Source of the DNA: Methylobacterium terrae
GTDB lineage: Bacteria; Pseudomonadota; Alphaproteobacteria; Rhizobiales; Beijerinckiaceae
Length of the DNA: 64,000 nucleotides
Reading direction: 5' to 3'
Assembly (NCBI RefSeq): GCF_003173755.1
Contig: NZ_CP029553.1
Coordinates: 6,018,001-6,082,000, forward strand
Within the stretch, counting starts at the first letter, position 1, and each line of letters begins with the position of its first letter. The notes below the pieces were generated by a model, which was given only the letters and a program-made list of their open reading frames with translations, had not been told where the DNA came from and did not search any database. Positions 19,561-28,137 of this stretch are shown piece by piece. The position numbers and the translations under genes are program-made.

Positions 19561-20970
19561 ATGACGGGTGCGGCGGACGGTTCGGCCTTCGGAGCCCTCC
19601 TCGGGGGGATCGGGCAGGCCCTCGGGCTCGAGGCGCCGCATCCGGTGACGGTGACCGGCACGGGCGCCCTCCCCTCTGTCTACCCGGTCAGCGACCTCGC
19701 GGCGGCCTCGGTCGCCGCCGCGGGGCTGGCGCTGGCGGAGCTGGTCGAGGCCCGGTTCGGCCGGCGCCCGGCCGTGACGGTCGACCGGCGGCTCGCCGCG
19801 CAGTGGTTCTCCCGCAGCCTCGCGCCCCAGGGTTGGGAGCCGCCGCCGCTCTGGGATCCGGTCGCCGGCGACTACCGGTCGGCCGACGGCTGGATCCGGC
19901 TCCACACCAACGCACCCCATCACCGCGACGCAGCGCTGGCCGTGCTCGGCGCGGTGCCGGAGCGGGCGGCGGTGGCGGGCGCGGTCGCGCGCTGGCGGGC
20001 GGACGAACTCGAGGCGGCCGTGGTGGCGCAGGGGGGCTGCGCCGCCGCGATGCGCGCGGCGGAAGCCTGGGCCGTCCACCCCCAGGGCGCGGCCCTGGCG
20101 CGCGAGCCGCTGGTGTCGTGGGAGGTCGGCGAGGCAGGCGCCGAGGGCCTTGGCGCCGACGGCCTTGACGCCGACCGCCTTGGCGCGGCGCGGCCGGAGC
20201 GCCCGCTCGCGGGGTTGCGCGTCCTCGACCTGACGCGGGTGCTCGCCGGCCCGGTGGCGACGCGGGTGCTTGCCGGCTACGGCGCCACGGTGCTGCGCCT
20301 CGATCCGCCGGGCTGGGACGAGCCCGGCGTGGTGCCGGAGATGACGCTGGGCAAGGCCTGCGCCCGCCTCGACCTCAGGAACCCGGAGGGCCGCGCCCGC
20401 TTCGAGGCGCTGCTCGCCGGGGCCGACGTGCTGGTCCACGGCTACCGGGCGGAGGCGCTGGCCGGTCTCGGCTTCGATGCGGCGGCCCGCGCCCGCCTGC
20501 GGCCGGGCCTGATCGACGTCGCCCTCGACGCCTATGGCTGGACAGGGCCGTGGCGGGGCCGGCGCGGTTTCGACAGCCTGGTGCAGATGAGCTGCGGCAT
20601 CGCCGAGGCCGGGATGCGGCGCGCGCGCGCCGACAGGCCGGTGCCGCTGCCGGTGCAGGCCCTCGACCACGCCACCGGCTACCTGATGGCGGCGGCGGTC
20701 CTGCGGGGGCTGACGCGGCGGCTCGCCACCGGGCGGGGCGCCGGAGCGCGTGCGGCGCTCGCCCGCACCGCCCACCTGCTCGCCGCCGCGCCCCCGGCCG
20801 CCCCCGAGGACCCGCCGGCCCCCCCGACCCGCGCCGACTACGCCGAGGCCCCCGAACCGACCGCCTGGGGTCCCGCCCTGCGCCTGCGCCCGCCGCTGAC
20901 GCTCGACGGCGTCCCGATGCGGTGGGACCGGCCCGCCGGCCCGCTCGGCGCGGCCGATCCGGTGTGGTGA
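19561..20970 (+). CDS. Class III (CaiB/BaiF-type) CoA transferase
   Basis: A 469-residue protein whose second half carries the CaiB/BaiF signature (LAGLRVLDLTRVLAGPVATR, then LDLRNPEGRARFEALLAGADVLV and GLIDVALDAYGWTGPW). Family members move CoA between carboxylic acids through an aspartyl-CoA intermediate. The N-terminal 215 residues look like a truncated second copy of the fold, as in bipartite members. The substrate is unknown. The divergent HTH-citrate synthase and shared palindrome suggest a small acyl-CoA pathway under local control (inference). Confidence 0.85.
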   Translation: MTGAADGSAFGALLGGIGQALGLEAPHPVTVTGTGALPSVYPVSDLAAASVAAAGLALAELVEARFGRRPAVTVDRRLAAQWFSRSLAPQGWEPPPLWDPVAGDYRSADGWIRLHTNAPHHRDAALAVLGAVPERAAVAGAVARWRADELEAAVVAQGGCAAAMRAAEAWAVHPQGAALAREPLVSWEVGEAGAEGLGADGLDADRLGAARPERPLAGLRVLDLTRVLAGPVATRVLAGYGATVLRLDPPGWDEPGVVPEMTLGKACARLDLRNPEGRARFEALLAGADVLVHGYRAEALAGLGFDAAARARLRPGLIDVALDAYGWTGPWRGRRGFDSLVQMSCGIAEAGMRRARADRPVPLPVQALDHATGYLMAAAVLRGLTRRLATGRGAGARAALARTAHLLAAAPPAAPEDPPAPPTRADYAEAPEPTAWGPALRLRPPLTLDGVPMRWDRPAGPLGAADPVW

Positions 20971-21030
20971 GGAACAGGGCGGGGAACAGGGCAAGGAACA
21001 GGGCAAGGAACAGGGCAAGACACGGGAGGT
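20971..21030. repeat. Five tandem 12-bp repeats (GGAACAGGGCAA)
   Basis: Five consecutive 12-bp units start directly after the stop codon at 20970; the first differs in the last two bases. They lie between the CoA transferase and a small gene. No coding or iteron function is evident; the last copy supplies the GGAAC of a possible stress promoter. Confidence 0.85.
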
Positions 21031-21043
21031 TGGCCCGGCTCAT
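21019..21043 (+). promoter_or_regulatory. Possible EcfG-type promoter for the gene at 21063
   Basis: GGAAC (21019-21023), 16 bases, GGTT (21040-21043). Same one-base mismatch as the site at 2298. Because GGAAC is part of the 12-bp repeat, chance is a real alternative. Confidence 0.35.
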
Positions 21044-21062
21044 CCGCGGACAGGAGAAGCCC

Positions 21063-21296
21063 ATGGCCGGCGAGAAGCCCCACGGCGACAAGACCCACGC
21101 GCAGAACATCCGCCTGATCGAGGGCAAGGACGGCCCCAACGTGCCGGCCGGCGGCGGCGCCCGCATCCGCACCAGCGCCGACCCGACCCGGCCGCCCTCG
21201 ACCCACCAGGAGAGCCGCGACCACAACAAGCACAACAATCCGGGCCAGGACGGGCACCGGCCGCAGAAGCACGGCCCGGCGGAGGAGAAGCCGTAG
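21063..21296 (+). CDS. Small hydrophilic hypothetical protein
   Basis: A 77-residue His/Asn/Gly/Lys-rich protein (MAGEKPHGDKTHAQNIRL) with no hydrophobic segment, similar in style to plant-type hydrophilins. An AGGAG site precedes the ATG by 7 bases. It follows the 12-bp repeats and may have a stress promoter. Function unknown; a hydrophilin-like desiccation role is a guess from composition. Confidence 0.65.
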   Translation: MAGEKPHGDKTHAQNIRLIEGKDGPNVPAGGGARIRTSADPTRPPSTHQESRDHNKHNNPGQDGHRPQKHGPAEEKP

Positions 21297-21442
21297 GGGA
21301 GATCCATGCCGCCCGCCGGCATCGGTCGTTCCCCACCGACGCCCGACGACACCCGGGGTCGTTCCGGGCTCCGCTTGCGCGGCCCCGGAATGATCGGGAG
21401 GGCGTCAGATCCGCCTGAGCCGATCGAAGCGGACGACGATCC

Positions 21443-22438
21443 TCACCGCCCCGCCACCCGCGCCCCCGTCGATCCCCGGGCGATCAGCCGGCCGCTCAGC
21501 ACCACCTTGCGCACCGGCTGGCCCGGATTCTTCAGCCGGTCGAACAGCAGCCCCATCGCCTGGGCGCCGATCTCGGCCACCGGCTGCTCGATCACCGTCA
21601 GGCCGGGCTCGACGAGTTCGGTCCAGGGCTCGTTGTCGAAGCCCGCGAGCGCGATGCCGCCGGGCCAGGGCACGCCCGCCGCCCGGACCGCCCGCACCGC
21701 CCCCATCAGGATCAGGCCGTTCGAGAGGACCAGCGCCTCGGGCCGGTCCGGCTCGGCAAGCCAGCGCGCCACCTCGGCTTCGGCCGGCTCGGCCTCCGGC
21801 GGCACGGTGCGGATCTGCGGCGCGAGGCCGTGGCGGCGCATCGCCGCGAGGTAGCCGTCGCGGCGCTCCTCGGCGGTCGAGCTCGTCGAGCCGAACAGGC
21901 CGGCGATGCGCGAGAACCCCCGCTCCACCAGGTGGTCGACGAGGGCCGCGCCCGCCGCGACGTTGTCGAGCACCACGCCGTCATGGCCGCCGGGCGGGCC
22001 GGTCCGGTCGATCAGCACCAGCGGGAAGGCGAAATCCTCCGGCCGCAGGCGCTCGGCGGTGCGCCGCGTCGGCGCGAAGACGACGCCGGTGACCCGTTCC
22101 TCCTGCATCAGCCGCAGGTACAGGGCCTCGCGCTCCGGGTCCTCGCCGGTGTTGCACAGGATCAGCCGCATCCCGGCCTGGTAGGCCGCATCCTCCACCG
22201 CCCGGCTGACCGCGGTGAAGAACGGGTTGCGGATGTCGGCGACGATGAGCCCGATGGTCTGCGTCGCCTGCGAGCGCAGGCGGCGGGCCGAGAGGTTCGG
22301 CCGGTAGCCGGTCGCCCGCACGGCCGCCTCGACCTGCTCGCGCAGGGCGTCGCTGACCGGGCCTTTCCCCAAGGCCCGCGACACGGTCGCGGTGGATACG
22401 CCCGCCGCGCGGGCGACGTCACGGATGCCGACGGTCAT
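21443..22438 (-). CDS. fruR: LacI-family regulator of the fructose PTS
   Basis: A 331-residue LacI/GalR repressor. The helix-turn-helix is IRDVARAAGVSTATVSRAL, followed by the hinge (NLSARRLRSQATQTIGLI) and a periplasmic-binding-like sensor domain. It is divergent from fruB, fruK and fruA; palindromes of LacI type lie 7 bases before its own start and inside the fruB promoter, so it should repress both itself and the operon. The inducer is probably fructose 1-phosphate or a related sugar phosphate, as in other FruR proteins. Confidence 0.88.
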   Translation of the reverse strand: MTVGIRDVARAAGVSTATVSRALGKGPVSDALREQVEAAVRATGYRPNLSARRLRSQATQTIGLIVADIRNPFFTAVSRAVEDAAYQAGMRLILCNTGEDPEREALYLRLMQEERVTGVVFAPTRRTAERLRPEDFAFPLVLIDRTGPPGGHDGVVLDNVAAGAALVDHLVERGFSRIAGLFGSTSSTAEERRDGYLAAMRRHGLAPQIRTVPPEAEPAEAEVARWLAEPDRPEALVLSNGLILMGAVRAVRAAGVPWPGGIALAGFDNEPWTELVEPGLTVIEQPVAEIGAQAMGLLFDRLKNPGQPVRKVVLSGRLIARGSTGARVAGR

Positions 22439-22444
22439 CGTCTA

Positions 22445-22456
22445 GAAAACGTTTTC
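22445..22456. promoter_or_regulatory. FruR operator 1
   Basis: GAAAACGTTTTC, a perfect palindrome with the central CG typical of LacI-family sites. It lies 7 bases before the fruR start codon, so it should give autoregulation. It shares its core with the site at 22557. Confidence 0.8.
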
Positions 22457-22543
22457 AGCCTCATGGACGCCATGGTGGCACCCGACAGCGCCCTGTGCAA
22501 GCCCTCACATTCGCGGCCCTTGCGGCATCCCTTGCGACAAGGA

Positions 22544-22570
22544 TTGACATAGGTGCTGAAAACGTTTTCA
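22544..22570 (+). promoter_or_regulatory. fruB promoter with FruR operator 2
   Basis: A consensus -35 box TTGACA (22544-22549) is followed by the palindrome TGAAAACGTTTTCA (22557-22570), which covers the spacer and the -10 region. Binding there would block the promoter. The -10 itself is weak (TTCATA at 22567). Confidence 0.8.
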
Positions 22571-22638
22571 TACGGGGAAACGATTGTTCAAGCAGAACCT
22601 CGACCAGAACCCATCGCCTTCCGGGAGGAAGCCTCGCC

Positions 22639-25182
22639 ATGCTCGCGCCGACCCCGCCGCTGACGCCGCGCGTCCTGATCCGCACCGCCGCCGCTCCCGC
22701 CACCAAGGAGGCCGCCATCCGCGAGGCGGCCCAGCTCCTCGTCGCCGCCGGCTGCATCGACCCGGCCTACGAGGCCAGCATGCTGCGCCGGGAGGAGGTC
22801 GCGAACACCTATCTGGGCCACGGCGTCGTGATCCCGCACGGCATGGTCGACGACCGGGCGCTCGTGCGCGAGAGCGGGCTCGCCGTGCTGCAGGTTCCCG
22901 CCGGCGTCGCCTGGCACGACGGGCAGGACGCCCACCTGGTGGTGGCGATCGCCGCGCAATCCGACACCCACATCACGGTCCTGCGCCGCCTCACCCGGCT
23001 GATCCAGGACGAGGCCAGGCTGGCGCGCCTGCGCACCACGCAGGATGCCGGCGAGATCGCCGCGGCGCTCTCCGAGGATGCCGCCGCCTCCGGCAGCGCC
23101 GGCCCGGCCGCCGACCTCGCCCGGAGCTTTTCCTGGACCGTCGACTACCCCACCGGCCTCCACGCCCGCCCGGCCTCGGCCTGGGTCGAGGCCGCCCGCG
23201 CCAGCCCCGCCCGGATCCAGGTCCGCCACGGCGCCGAGGTGGCCGACGCCAAGAACCTCATCGCCCTGCTCCAGCTCGGCCTGCGCGCCGGCGACGAGGC
23301 GGTGATCTCGGCCGAGGGCGAGGACGCCCCGGCGGCGCTCGCCCGGCTCAAGGCCACGGTGACGGGCCTCTCCGCCGGCGAGAAGGCCGCGGCGGCTCGC
23401 GCCGCGGAGGCCGCCGTCAAGGCCGCCGCCCCGGTGGCGGGCTGGAACCCGGCCGATCCCTGCCGGGTGATCCCCGGCATCGGCGCGAGCCCGGGCCTCG
23501 CCATCGGGCCGATCCACGTGCTCGGGCCCACCGAGGTCGCGGTGCCGGACGAGCCCGAGCCGCTGACGAGCGGCGGCGACCGGCTGCACGCGGCGCTCGA
23601 GAGCACCGCGGCGCAGCTCAAGGCGCTCGTCGACGATACCGGCCGGCGCCTCGGCCAGGCCGATGCCGGGATCTTCAAGGCGCAAGCCGACCTCATCAGT
23701 GACACCGACCTGATCACGCTGGCCTGCCAGCTGATGGTCGAGGGCCACGGCGTCGCCTTCGCGTGGAACCGGGCGGTGGAGCGGATGGCGGGCCAGCTCT
23801 CGGCGCTCGGCAACCCGGTGCTCGCCGCCCGCGCGGCGGATCTGCGCGACGTCGGCCGTCGGGTGCTGGCGCAGATCGACCCCGCGCTCCGGGCCGGCCA
23901 CTCCCTGCCGGAGACGCCCTGCATCCTGCTGGCTCCCGACCTCGCGCCCTCCGACACCGCCGGGCTCGACCCCGCGCGGGTGCTCGGCCTCGCGACCGCG
24001 CAGGGCGGGCCGACCTCCCACACGGCGATCCTCGCCCGGACCCTGGGCATCCCGTCGGTGGTGGCGGCGGGCGCCGGGCTCCTCGGCCTCGCCGCGGGCC
24101 GGACGGCGATCCTCGACGGCACGACGGGACGCCTCTACGTCGATCCGAGCGAGCGCGACCTCGACGCCGCCGCCGCGTGGCGCGAGACCCTGAGGGCGAC
24201 GCAGGCCGAGGAGGCCCGCGAGCGCGGCCTGCCGGCCCGGACCCGCGACGGGCACCAGCTCGCCATCGGCGCCAACGTCAACACGCCGGACCAGGTGCCG
24301 TTCGCCCTGTCGCAGGGCGCCGAGGGCGTCGGCCTGATGCGCACCGAGTTCCTGTTCCTGGAGCGCGGCGACACCCCGGACGAGGACGACCAGTACGCCA
24401 CCTACCGGGCGATGCTGGAGGCGCTGGCCGGCCGGCCCCTGATCGTGCGCGCCCTCGACATCGGCGGCGACAAGCAGGTGCCCCACCTCGCCCTGCCGAA
24501 GGAAGAGAACCCCTTCCTCGGCGTGCGCGGCGCCCGGCTGCTCCTGCGCCGGCCCGACCTGATGGAGCCGCAGCTGCGCGCCCTCTACCGCGCCGCGAGG
24601 GATGGCGTGCCGGCCGACGCGCCCAGGGGCAAGGACGCGCCGCTCTCGATCATGTTCCCGATGATCACCTCGGTGCCCGAGGTGCTGGCGCTGCGCGGGA
24701 CGTGCGAGCGGATCCGGGCCGAGATCGGCGCGCCGCATGTGCCCCTCGGCATCATGATCGAGGTGCCGGCCGCGGCGATCCAGGCCGACGCGCTCGGCCC
24801 CCATTGCGACTTCTTCTCGATCGGCACCAACGACCTGACGCAGTACGCGCTCGCCATCGACCGCCAGAACACCGACCTCGCGCCGGAGGCCGATTCGCTC
24901 CATCCGGCGGTCCTGCGCCTGGTGCGGATGACCTGCGAGGGCGCCGCCCGGCACGGGCGCTTCGTCGGGGTCTGCGGCGGCATCGCCGGCGATCCGTTCG
25001 GGGCGGGGCTGCTCGCGGGCCTCGGCGTGCACGAGCTCTCGATGACGCCCCGCGACCTGCCGGCCGTGAAGGCGCGCCTGCGTGCCGCGTCCCTCGCCGA
25101 CCTCAAGGCTCTGGCCGAGGAGGCGTGCGCCCAACCCGACGCCGCGTCGGTCCGGGCCCTCGACCGGGAGGCCCGCGCGTGA
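22639..25182 (+). CDS. fruB: Fused PTS multiphosphoryl transfer protein (EIIA-Fru/HPr/Enzyme I)
   Basis: One 847-residue chain carries the whole soluble fructose phosphorelay. Residues 1-145 are EIIA-Fru with active His67 (IPHGM); about 163-250 are HPr with active His175 (GLHARP) and Asn at the regulatory serine region; 275-830 are Enzyme I with active His461 (GGPTSHTAIL) and the PEP-binding MRTEFLFL and GTNDLTQY segments. It passes phosphate from PEP to the FruA EIIB domain. GGAGGAA precedes the ATG. Its stop overlaps the fruK start by 4 bases. Confidence 0.96.
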   Translation: MLAPTPPLTPRVLIRTAAAPATKEAAIREAAQLLVAAGCIDPAYEASMLRREEVANTYLGHGVVIPHGMVDDRALVRESGLAVLQVPAGVAWHDGQDAHLVVAIAAQSDTHITVLRRLTRLIQDEARLARLRTTQDAGEIAAALSEDAAASGSAGPAADLARSFSWTVDYPTGLHARPASAWVEAARASPARIQVRHGAEVADAKNLIALLQLGLRAGDEAVISAEGEDAPAALARLKATVTGLSAGEKAAAARAAEAAVKAAAPVAGWNPADPCRVIPGIGASPGLAIGPIHVLGPTEVAVPDEPEPLTSGGDRLHAALESTAAQLKALVDDTGRRLGQADAGIFKAQADLISDTDLITLACQLMVEGHGVAFAWNRAVERMAGQLSALGNPVLAARAADLRDVGRRVLAQIDPALRAGHSLPETPCILLAPDLAPSDTAGLDPARVLGLATAQGGPTSHTAILARTLGIPSVVAAGAGLLGLAAGRTAILDGTTGRLYVDPSERDLDAAAAWRETLRATQAEEARERGLPARTRDGHQLAIGANVNTPDQVPFALSQGAEGVGLMRTEFLFLERGDTPDEDDQYATYRAMLEALAGRPLIVRALDIGGDKQVPHLALPKEENPFLGVRGARLLLRRPDLMEPQLRALYRAARDGVPADAPRGKDAPLSIMFPMITSVPEVLALRGTCERIRAEIGAPHVPLGIMIEVPAAAIQADALGPHCDFFSIGTNDLTQYALAIDRQNTDLAPEADSLHPAVLRLVRMTCEGAARHGRFVGVCGGIAGDPFGAGLLAGLGVHELSMTPRDLPAVKARLRAASLADLKALAEEACAQPDAASVRALDREARA

Positions 25183-26132
25183 CCCGCGTCCTCACCCTCA
25201 CCCTCAACCCGGCGATCGACCGGACCGTCACCCTCGACCGGCTGGAGCCGGGCGCGGTCCACCGCGCCCGCGCGGTGCGGGACGATGCCGGCGGCAAGGG
25301 CGTCAACGTCGCGAGCTGCCTCGCCGATTGGGGCGTGCCGGTCACCGCCACCGGGGTGCTCGGCGCCGGCAACGCCGCCGCCTTCGAGGCCCTGTTCTCC
25401 GCCAAGGGCATCGACGACCGCTGCGTCTGGGTGCCGGGCGAGACCCGCACCAACCTGAAGCTCGTCGATCCGGCCGGCACCACCGACGTCAACCTGCCGG
25501 GCCTCACCCTCGACCCTGCGACCCTGCGGGCGATCCGCGCGGTGCTGGCCGAGGCCGCGGGCCCCGACACCCTCGTGGTGCTCGCCGGCAGCCTGCCGGC
25601 GGGCGTGGAGGCCGGCCTCTACGCGGAGCTGACGGCCGAACTGAAGGAGCGGGGCGCCCGGGTGCTGCTCGACGCCTCCGGTCCGCCGCTCGCCGCGGCG
25701 CTCGCCGCCAGGGTCCTGCCCGACGCGGTCAAGCCGAACCGGCACGAGCTCGAGGAATGGGCCGGCCGGCCCCTCCCCGCCCTCGCCGACGTCGTCGCGG
25801 CGGCGCGGGAACTCGTGCGGCGCGGCATCCCGCTCGTCGCGGTCTCCCTCGGGGCGGAGGGCGCGGTGTTCGTGCGCGGTCGAGGGACCCGGGACGAAGC
25901 CCTGCACGCGCTGGCGCCCGCGACCGACGTGGCGAGCACCGTCGGTGCCGGCGACGCCCTGGTGGCCGGCTTGGTGGCGGGCCTCTGCGCCGATCGGAGC
26001 CTCGCCGACACCGCCCGCCTGGCACTGGCCTTCGCGGCCGGCAAGCTGACCCGGGCCGGGGCCCACCTGCCCGGGCGCGGGGCGGTCGAGGCGATCGCCG
26101 AAGGCATCGAGGTCCGCGTTCTCCCTGCGTAA
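25179..26132 (+). CDS. fruK: 1-phosphofructokinase
   Basis: A 317-residue PfkB-family sugar kinase that converts fructose 1-phosphate to fructose 1,6-bisphosphate. It begins with the family N-terminus (VLTLTLNPAIDRTV), has GGKGVNVA for substrate binding, and the ATP-site/catalytic motif TVGAGDALVAG with the base Asp259. The GTG start overlaps the fruB stop as GTGA, so translation is coupled. Confidence 0.96.
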   Translation: MTRVLTLTLNPAIDRTVTLDRLEPGAVHRARAVRDDAGGKGVNVASCLADWGVPVTATGVLGAGNAAAFEALFSAKGIDDRCVWVPGETRTNLKLVDPAGTTDVNLPGLTLDPATLRAIRAVLAEAAGPDTLVVLAGSLPAGVEAGLYAELTAELKERGARVLLDASGPPLAAALAARVLPDAVKPNRHELEEWAGRPLPALADVVAAARELVRRGIPLVAVSLGAEGAVFVRGRGTRDEALHALAPATDVASTVGAGDALVAGLVAGLCADRSLADTARLALAFAAGKLTRAGAHLPGRGAVEAIAEGIEVRVLPA

Positions 26133-26148
26133 GTCAAGCCATCATCCA

Positions 26149-26183
26149 CCCACCCGCGACCTCAGGATGAGGTCGCGGGTGGG
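26149..26183 (+). promoter_or_regulatory. Stable intercistronic hairpin between fruK and fruA
   Basis: A perfect 16-bp stem (26149-26164 with 26168-26183) with a three-base GGA loop. No T run follows, so it is not a standard terminator. It could attenuate, stop 3' exonucleases and stabilise fruBK mRNA, or uncouple fruA expression. Confidence 0.75.
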
Positions 26184-26258
26184 ACGATCCGAGTATCGCC
26201 GAAAAACTTCGAGCACGACGAACCTCGCAACCACAACAGATCCGAGGAGGAACACCCC

Positions 26259-27995
26259 ATGACCCACCTGGTAGCCGTCGTCGGGGGCGGCGATCTCAGC
26301 ACCCACGCGGTGCTGGCGGCCGAGGCCCTGCGCCGGGCGGCGGGGCGGCGCAACCAGCGCCTCGACCTCGAGCTGCGCGGCCGCGGCGCGACCGGGGCGC
26401 CGTTGAGCGACAGCGCGATCCGGGGCGCCGACGCGGTGCTCCTCGTCGGCTCCGGCGATCTCGGCGAGGGCCGCTTCGGCGCGTTGCGCCGGGCGAAGGC
26501 GGCGATCGAGGACGTTCTCGCCGACGTCGAGGGCGTGATCGACCGCGCGCTCGCCGGCGCGACCCCGGGCGGCGCACCCGCGGCGGGCGGCGCACCCGCG
26601 GAGAGCGCTCCCGGCAAGAAACGCATCGTCGCCATCACCTCCTGCCCGACCGGCATCGCCCACACCTTCATGGCGGCCGAAGGCATCCAGGCCGCCGCGC
26701 AGGCGCTCGGCCACGACGTGCGGGTCGAGACGCAAGGCTCGGTCGGCGCCCGCGACGCGCTGACGCCGGACGAGATCGCGGCGGCCGACATCGTGCTGAT
26801 CGCCGCCGATACCGGGGTCGATCGCGGGCGCTTCTCGGGCAAGCGGGTCTACGCCACCACCACCAAGGCGGCGATCCGCGACGGCAAGGGCCTGATCGCC
26901 ACCGCCCTCAAGGACGCCGAGGTGCAGGGCGCCGGCACGGCGGAGGCCGGCCCGGCCCGCCCGGCCGCCGCCGCCGAGACGAAGGCTGGCGCCTACAAGC
27001 ACCTGATGACCGGCGTGTCGTTCATGCTGCCCTTCGTGGTGGCGGGCGGCCTCCTGATCGCGCTCGCCTTCGCGTTCGGCGGCATCGACGCGATGTCGCC
27101 CGAGAACAAGGGCACCCTCGGCTTCGCGCTCGGCGAGATCGGCGCCAAGGCGGCCTTCGCGCTGATCGTGCCGGCGCTCGCCGGCTACATCGCCTATTCC
27201 ATCGCCGACCGGCCCGGCATCGCGCCCGGCATGATCGGCGGGATGCTGGCGGCGAACCTCAATGCGGGCTTCCTCGGCGGCATCGTGGCGGGCTTCATCG
27301 CCGGCTACACCGTCTCGTTCCTCAGCCGCGCGATCCGCCTGCCGAAGAACCTCGAGGGCCTGAAGCCCGTCCTGATCCTGCCGCTCATCGGCACCCTCGT
27401 GACCGGCCTCCTGATGGTCTACGTCGTCGGCGTGCCGGTGGCGGCGCTCCTCGCGGCGCTCACCGGCTGGCTCAAGGGGATGCAGGGCGCGAGCGCGCTG
27501 CTGCTCGGGCTGATCCTCGGCGCCATGATGGCCGTCGACATGGGCGGGCCGATCAACAAGGCGGCCTACGCCTCCTCGGCGGCGCTGATCTCGTCGGGCA
27601 TCTACGCGCCGATGGCCGCGGTGATGCTCGCCGGCATGACCCCGCCGCTCGGCATCGCCCTCGCCACCCGCCTCTTCCCCGGCCGCTTCACGGCCGCCGA
27701 GCGCGAGGCCGGCAGCGCCGCGGCGGTGCTGGGCGCGGCCTTCATCACCGAGGGCGCGATTCCCTTCGCGGCGGCCGATCCGCTCCGGGTGATCCCGGCC
27801 CTCGTCGCCGGCTCGGCGGCGGCGGGCGCGCTCTCGATGACCCTCGGCGTCGCGCTGCGCGTCCCCCATGGCGGCCTGTTCGTGCTGCCGATCCCGAACG
27901 CCATCACCCCGGTGCTCGGCGCCGTGGTCGCCCTCGTCGTCGGCACCGCGATCACGGCGGTGCTGGTCGGCGTGTTCAAGAAGCGGGCGGCCTGA
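26259..27995 (+). CDS. fruA: PTS fructose transporter subunit EIIBC
   Basis: A 578-residue inner-membrane protein. Residues 1-100 are a degenerate EIIB' domain without the phosphocysteine; 121-225 are the active EIIB domain with Cys129 in TSCPTGIAHT; from about 240 to the end lie the ten or so membrane helices of EIIC. It takes up fructose and releases fructose 1-phosphate for FruK. It is the last gene of the fru operon, separated from fruK by the stable hairpin. Confidence 0.96.
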   Translation: MTHLVAVVGGGDLSTHAVLAAEALRRAAGRRNQRLDLELRGRGATGAPLSDSAIRGADAVLLVGSGDLGEGRFGALRRAKAAIEDVLADVEGVIDRALAGATPGGAPAAGGAPAESAPGKKRIVAITSCPTGIAHTFMAAEGIQAAAQALGHDVRVETQGSVGARDALTPDEIAAADIVLIAADTGVDRGRFSGKRVYATTTKAAIRDGKGLIATALKDAEVQGAGTAEAGPARPAAAAETKAGAYKHLMTGVSFMLPFVVAGGLLIALAFAFGGIDAMSPENKGTLGFALGEIGAKAAFALIVPALAGYIAYSIADRPGIAPGMIGGMLAANLNAGFLGGIVAGFIAGYTVSFLSRAIRLPKNLEGLKPVLILPLIGTLVTGLLMVYVVGVPVAALLAALTGWLKGMQGASALLLGLILGAMMAVDMGGPINKAAYASSAALISSGIYAPMAAVMLAGMTPPLGIALATRLFPGRFTAAEREAGSAAAVLGAAFITEGAIPFAAADPLRVIPALVAGSAAAGALSMTLGVALRVPHGGLFVLPIPNAITPVLGAVVALVVGTAITAVLVGVFKKRAA

Positions 27996-28076
27996 CGCCG
28001 CCTTCCGCGGCGTGTCCCGCGGTGCTCCTCACCCCTGGATCGTCGCCGGGCGCCGCGTTTCCTGCTAGTCAGTGGC

Positions 28077-28098
28077 ACCCGCCGGTTTCCCGGCGGGT
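28077..28098 (+). terminator. Terminator of the fru operon
   Basis: A perfect 9-bp stem (28077-28085 with 28090-28098) with a TTTC loop and a short T-containing tail, 82 bases after fruA and 40 bases before the luxR-type start. Confidence 0.65.
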
Positions 28099-28137
28099 TG
28101 TCTGCTCGAGATCATCCGGAACGGACGGCGCTGCGAC

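Noticed and set aside
20971..21030. 12-bp direct repeats considered as replication iterons or an attachment site
   Set aside because: No AT-rich unwinding region, rep gene, integrase or matching copy elsewhere in the window.
22588..25134. Minus-strand open frame of about 850 codons opposite fruB
   Set aside because: Shadow of the fused PTS gene; no ribosome site or domain.
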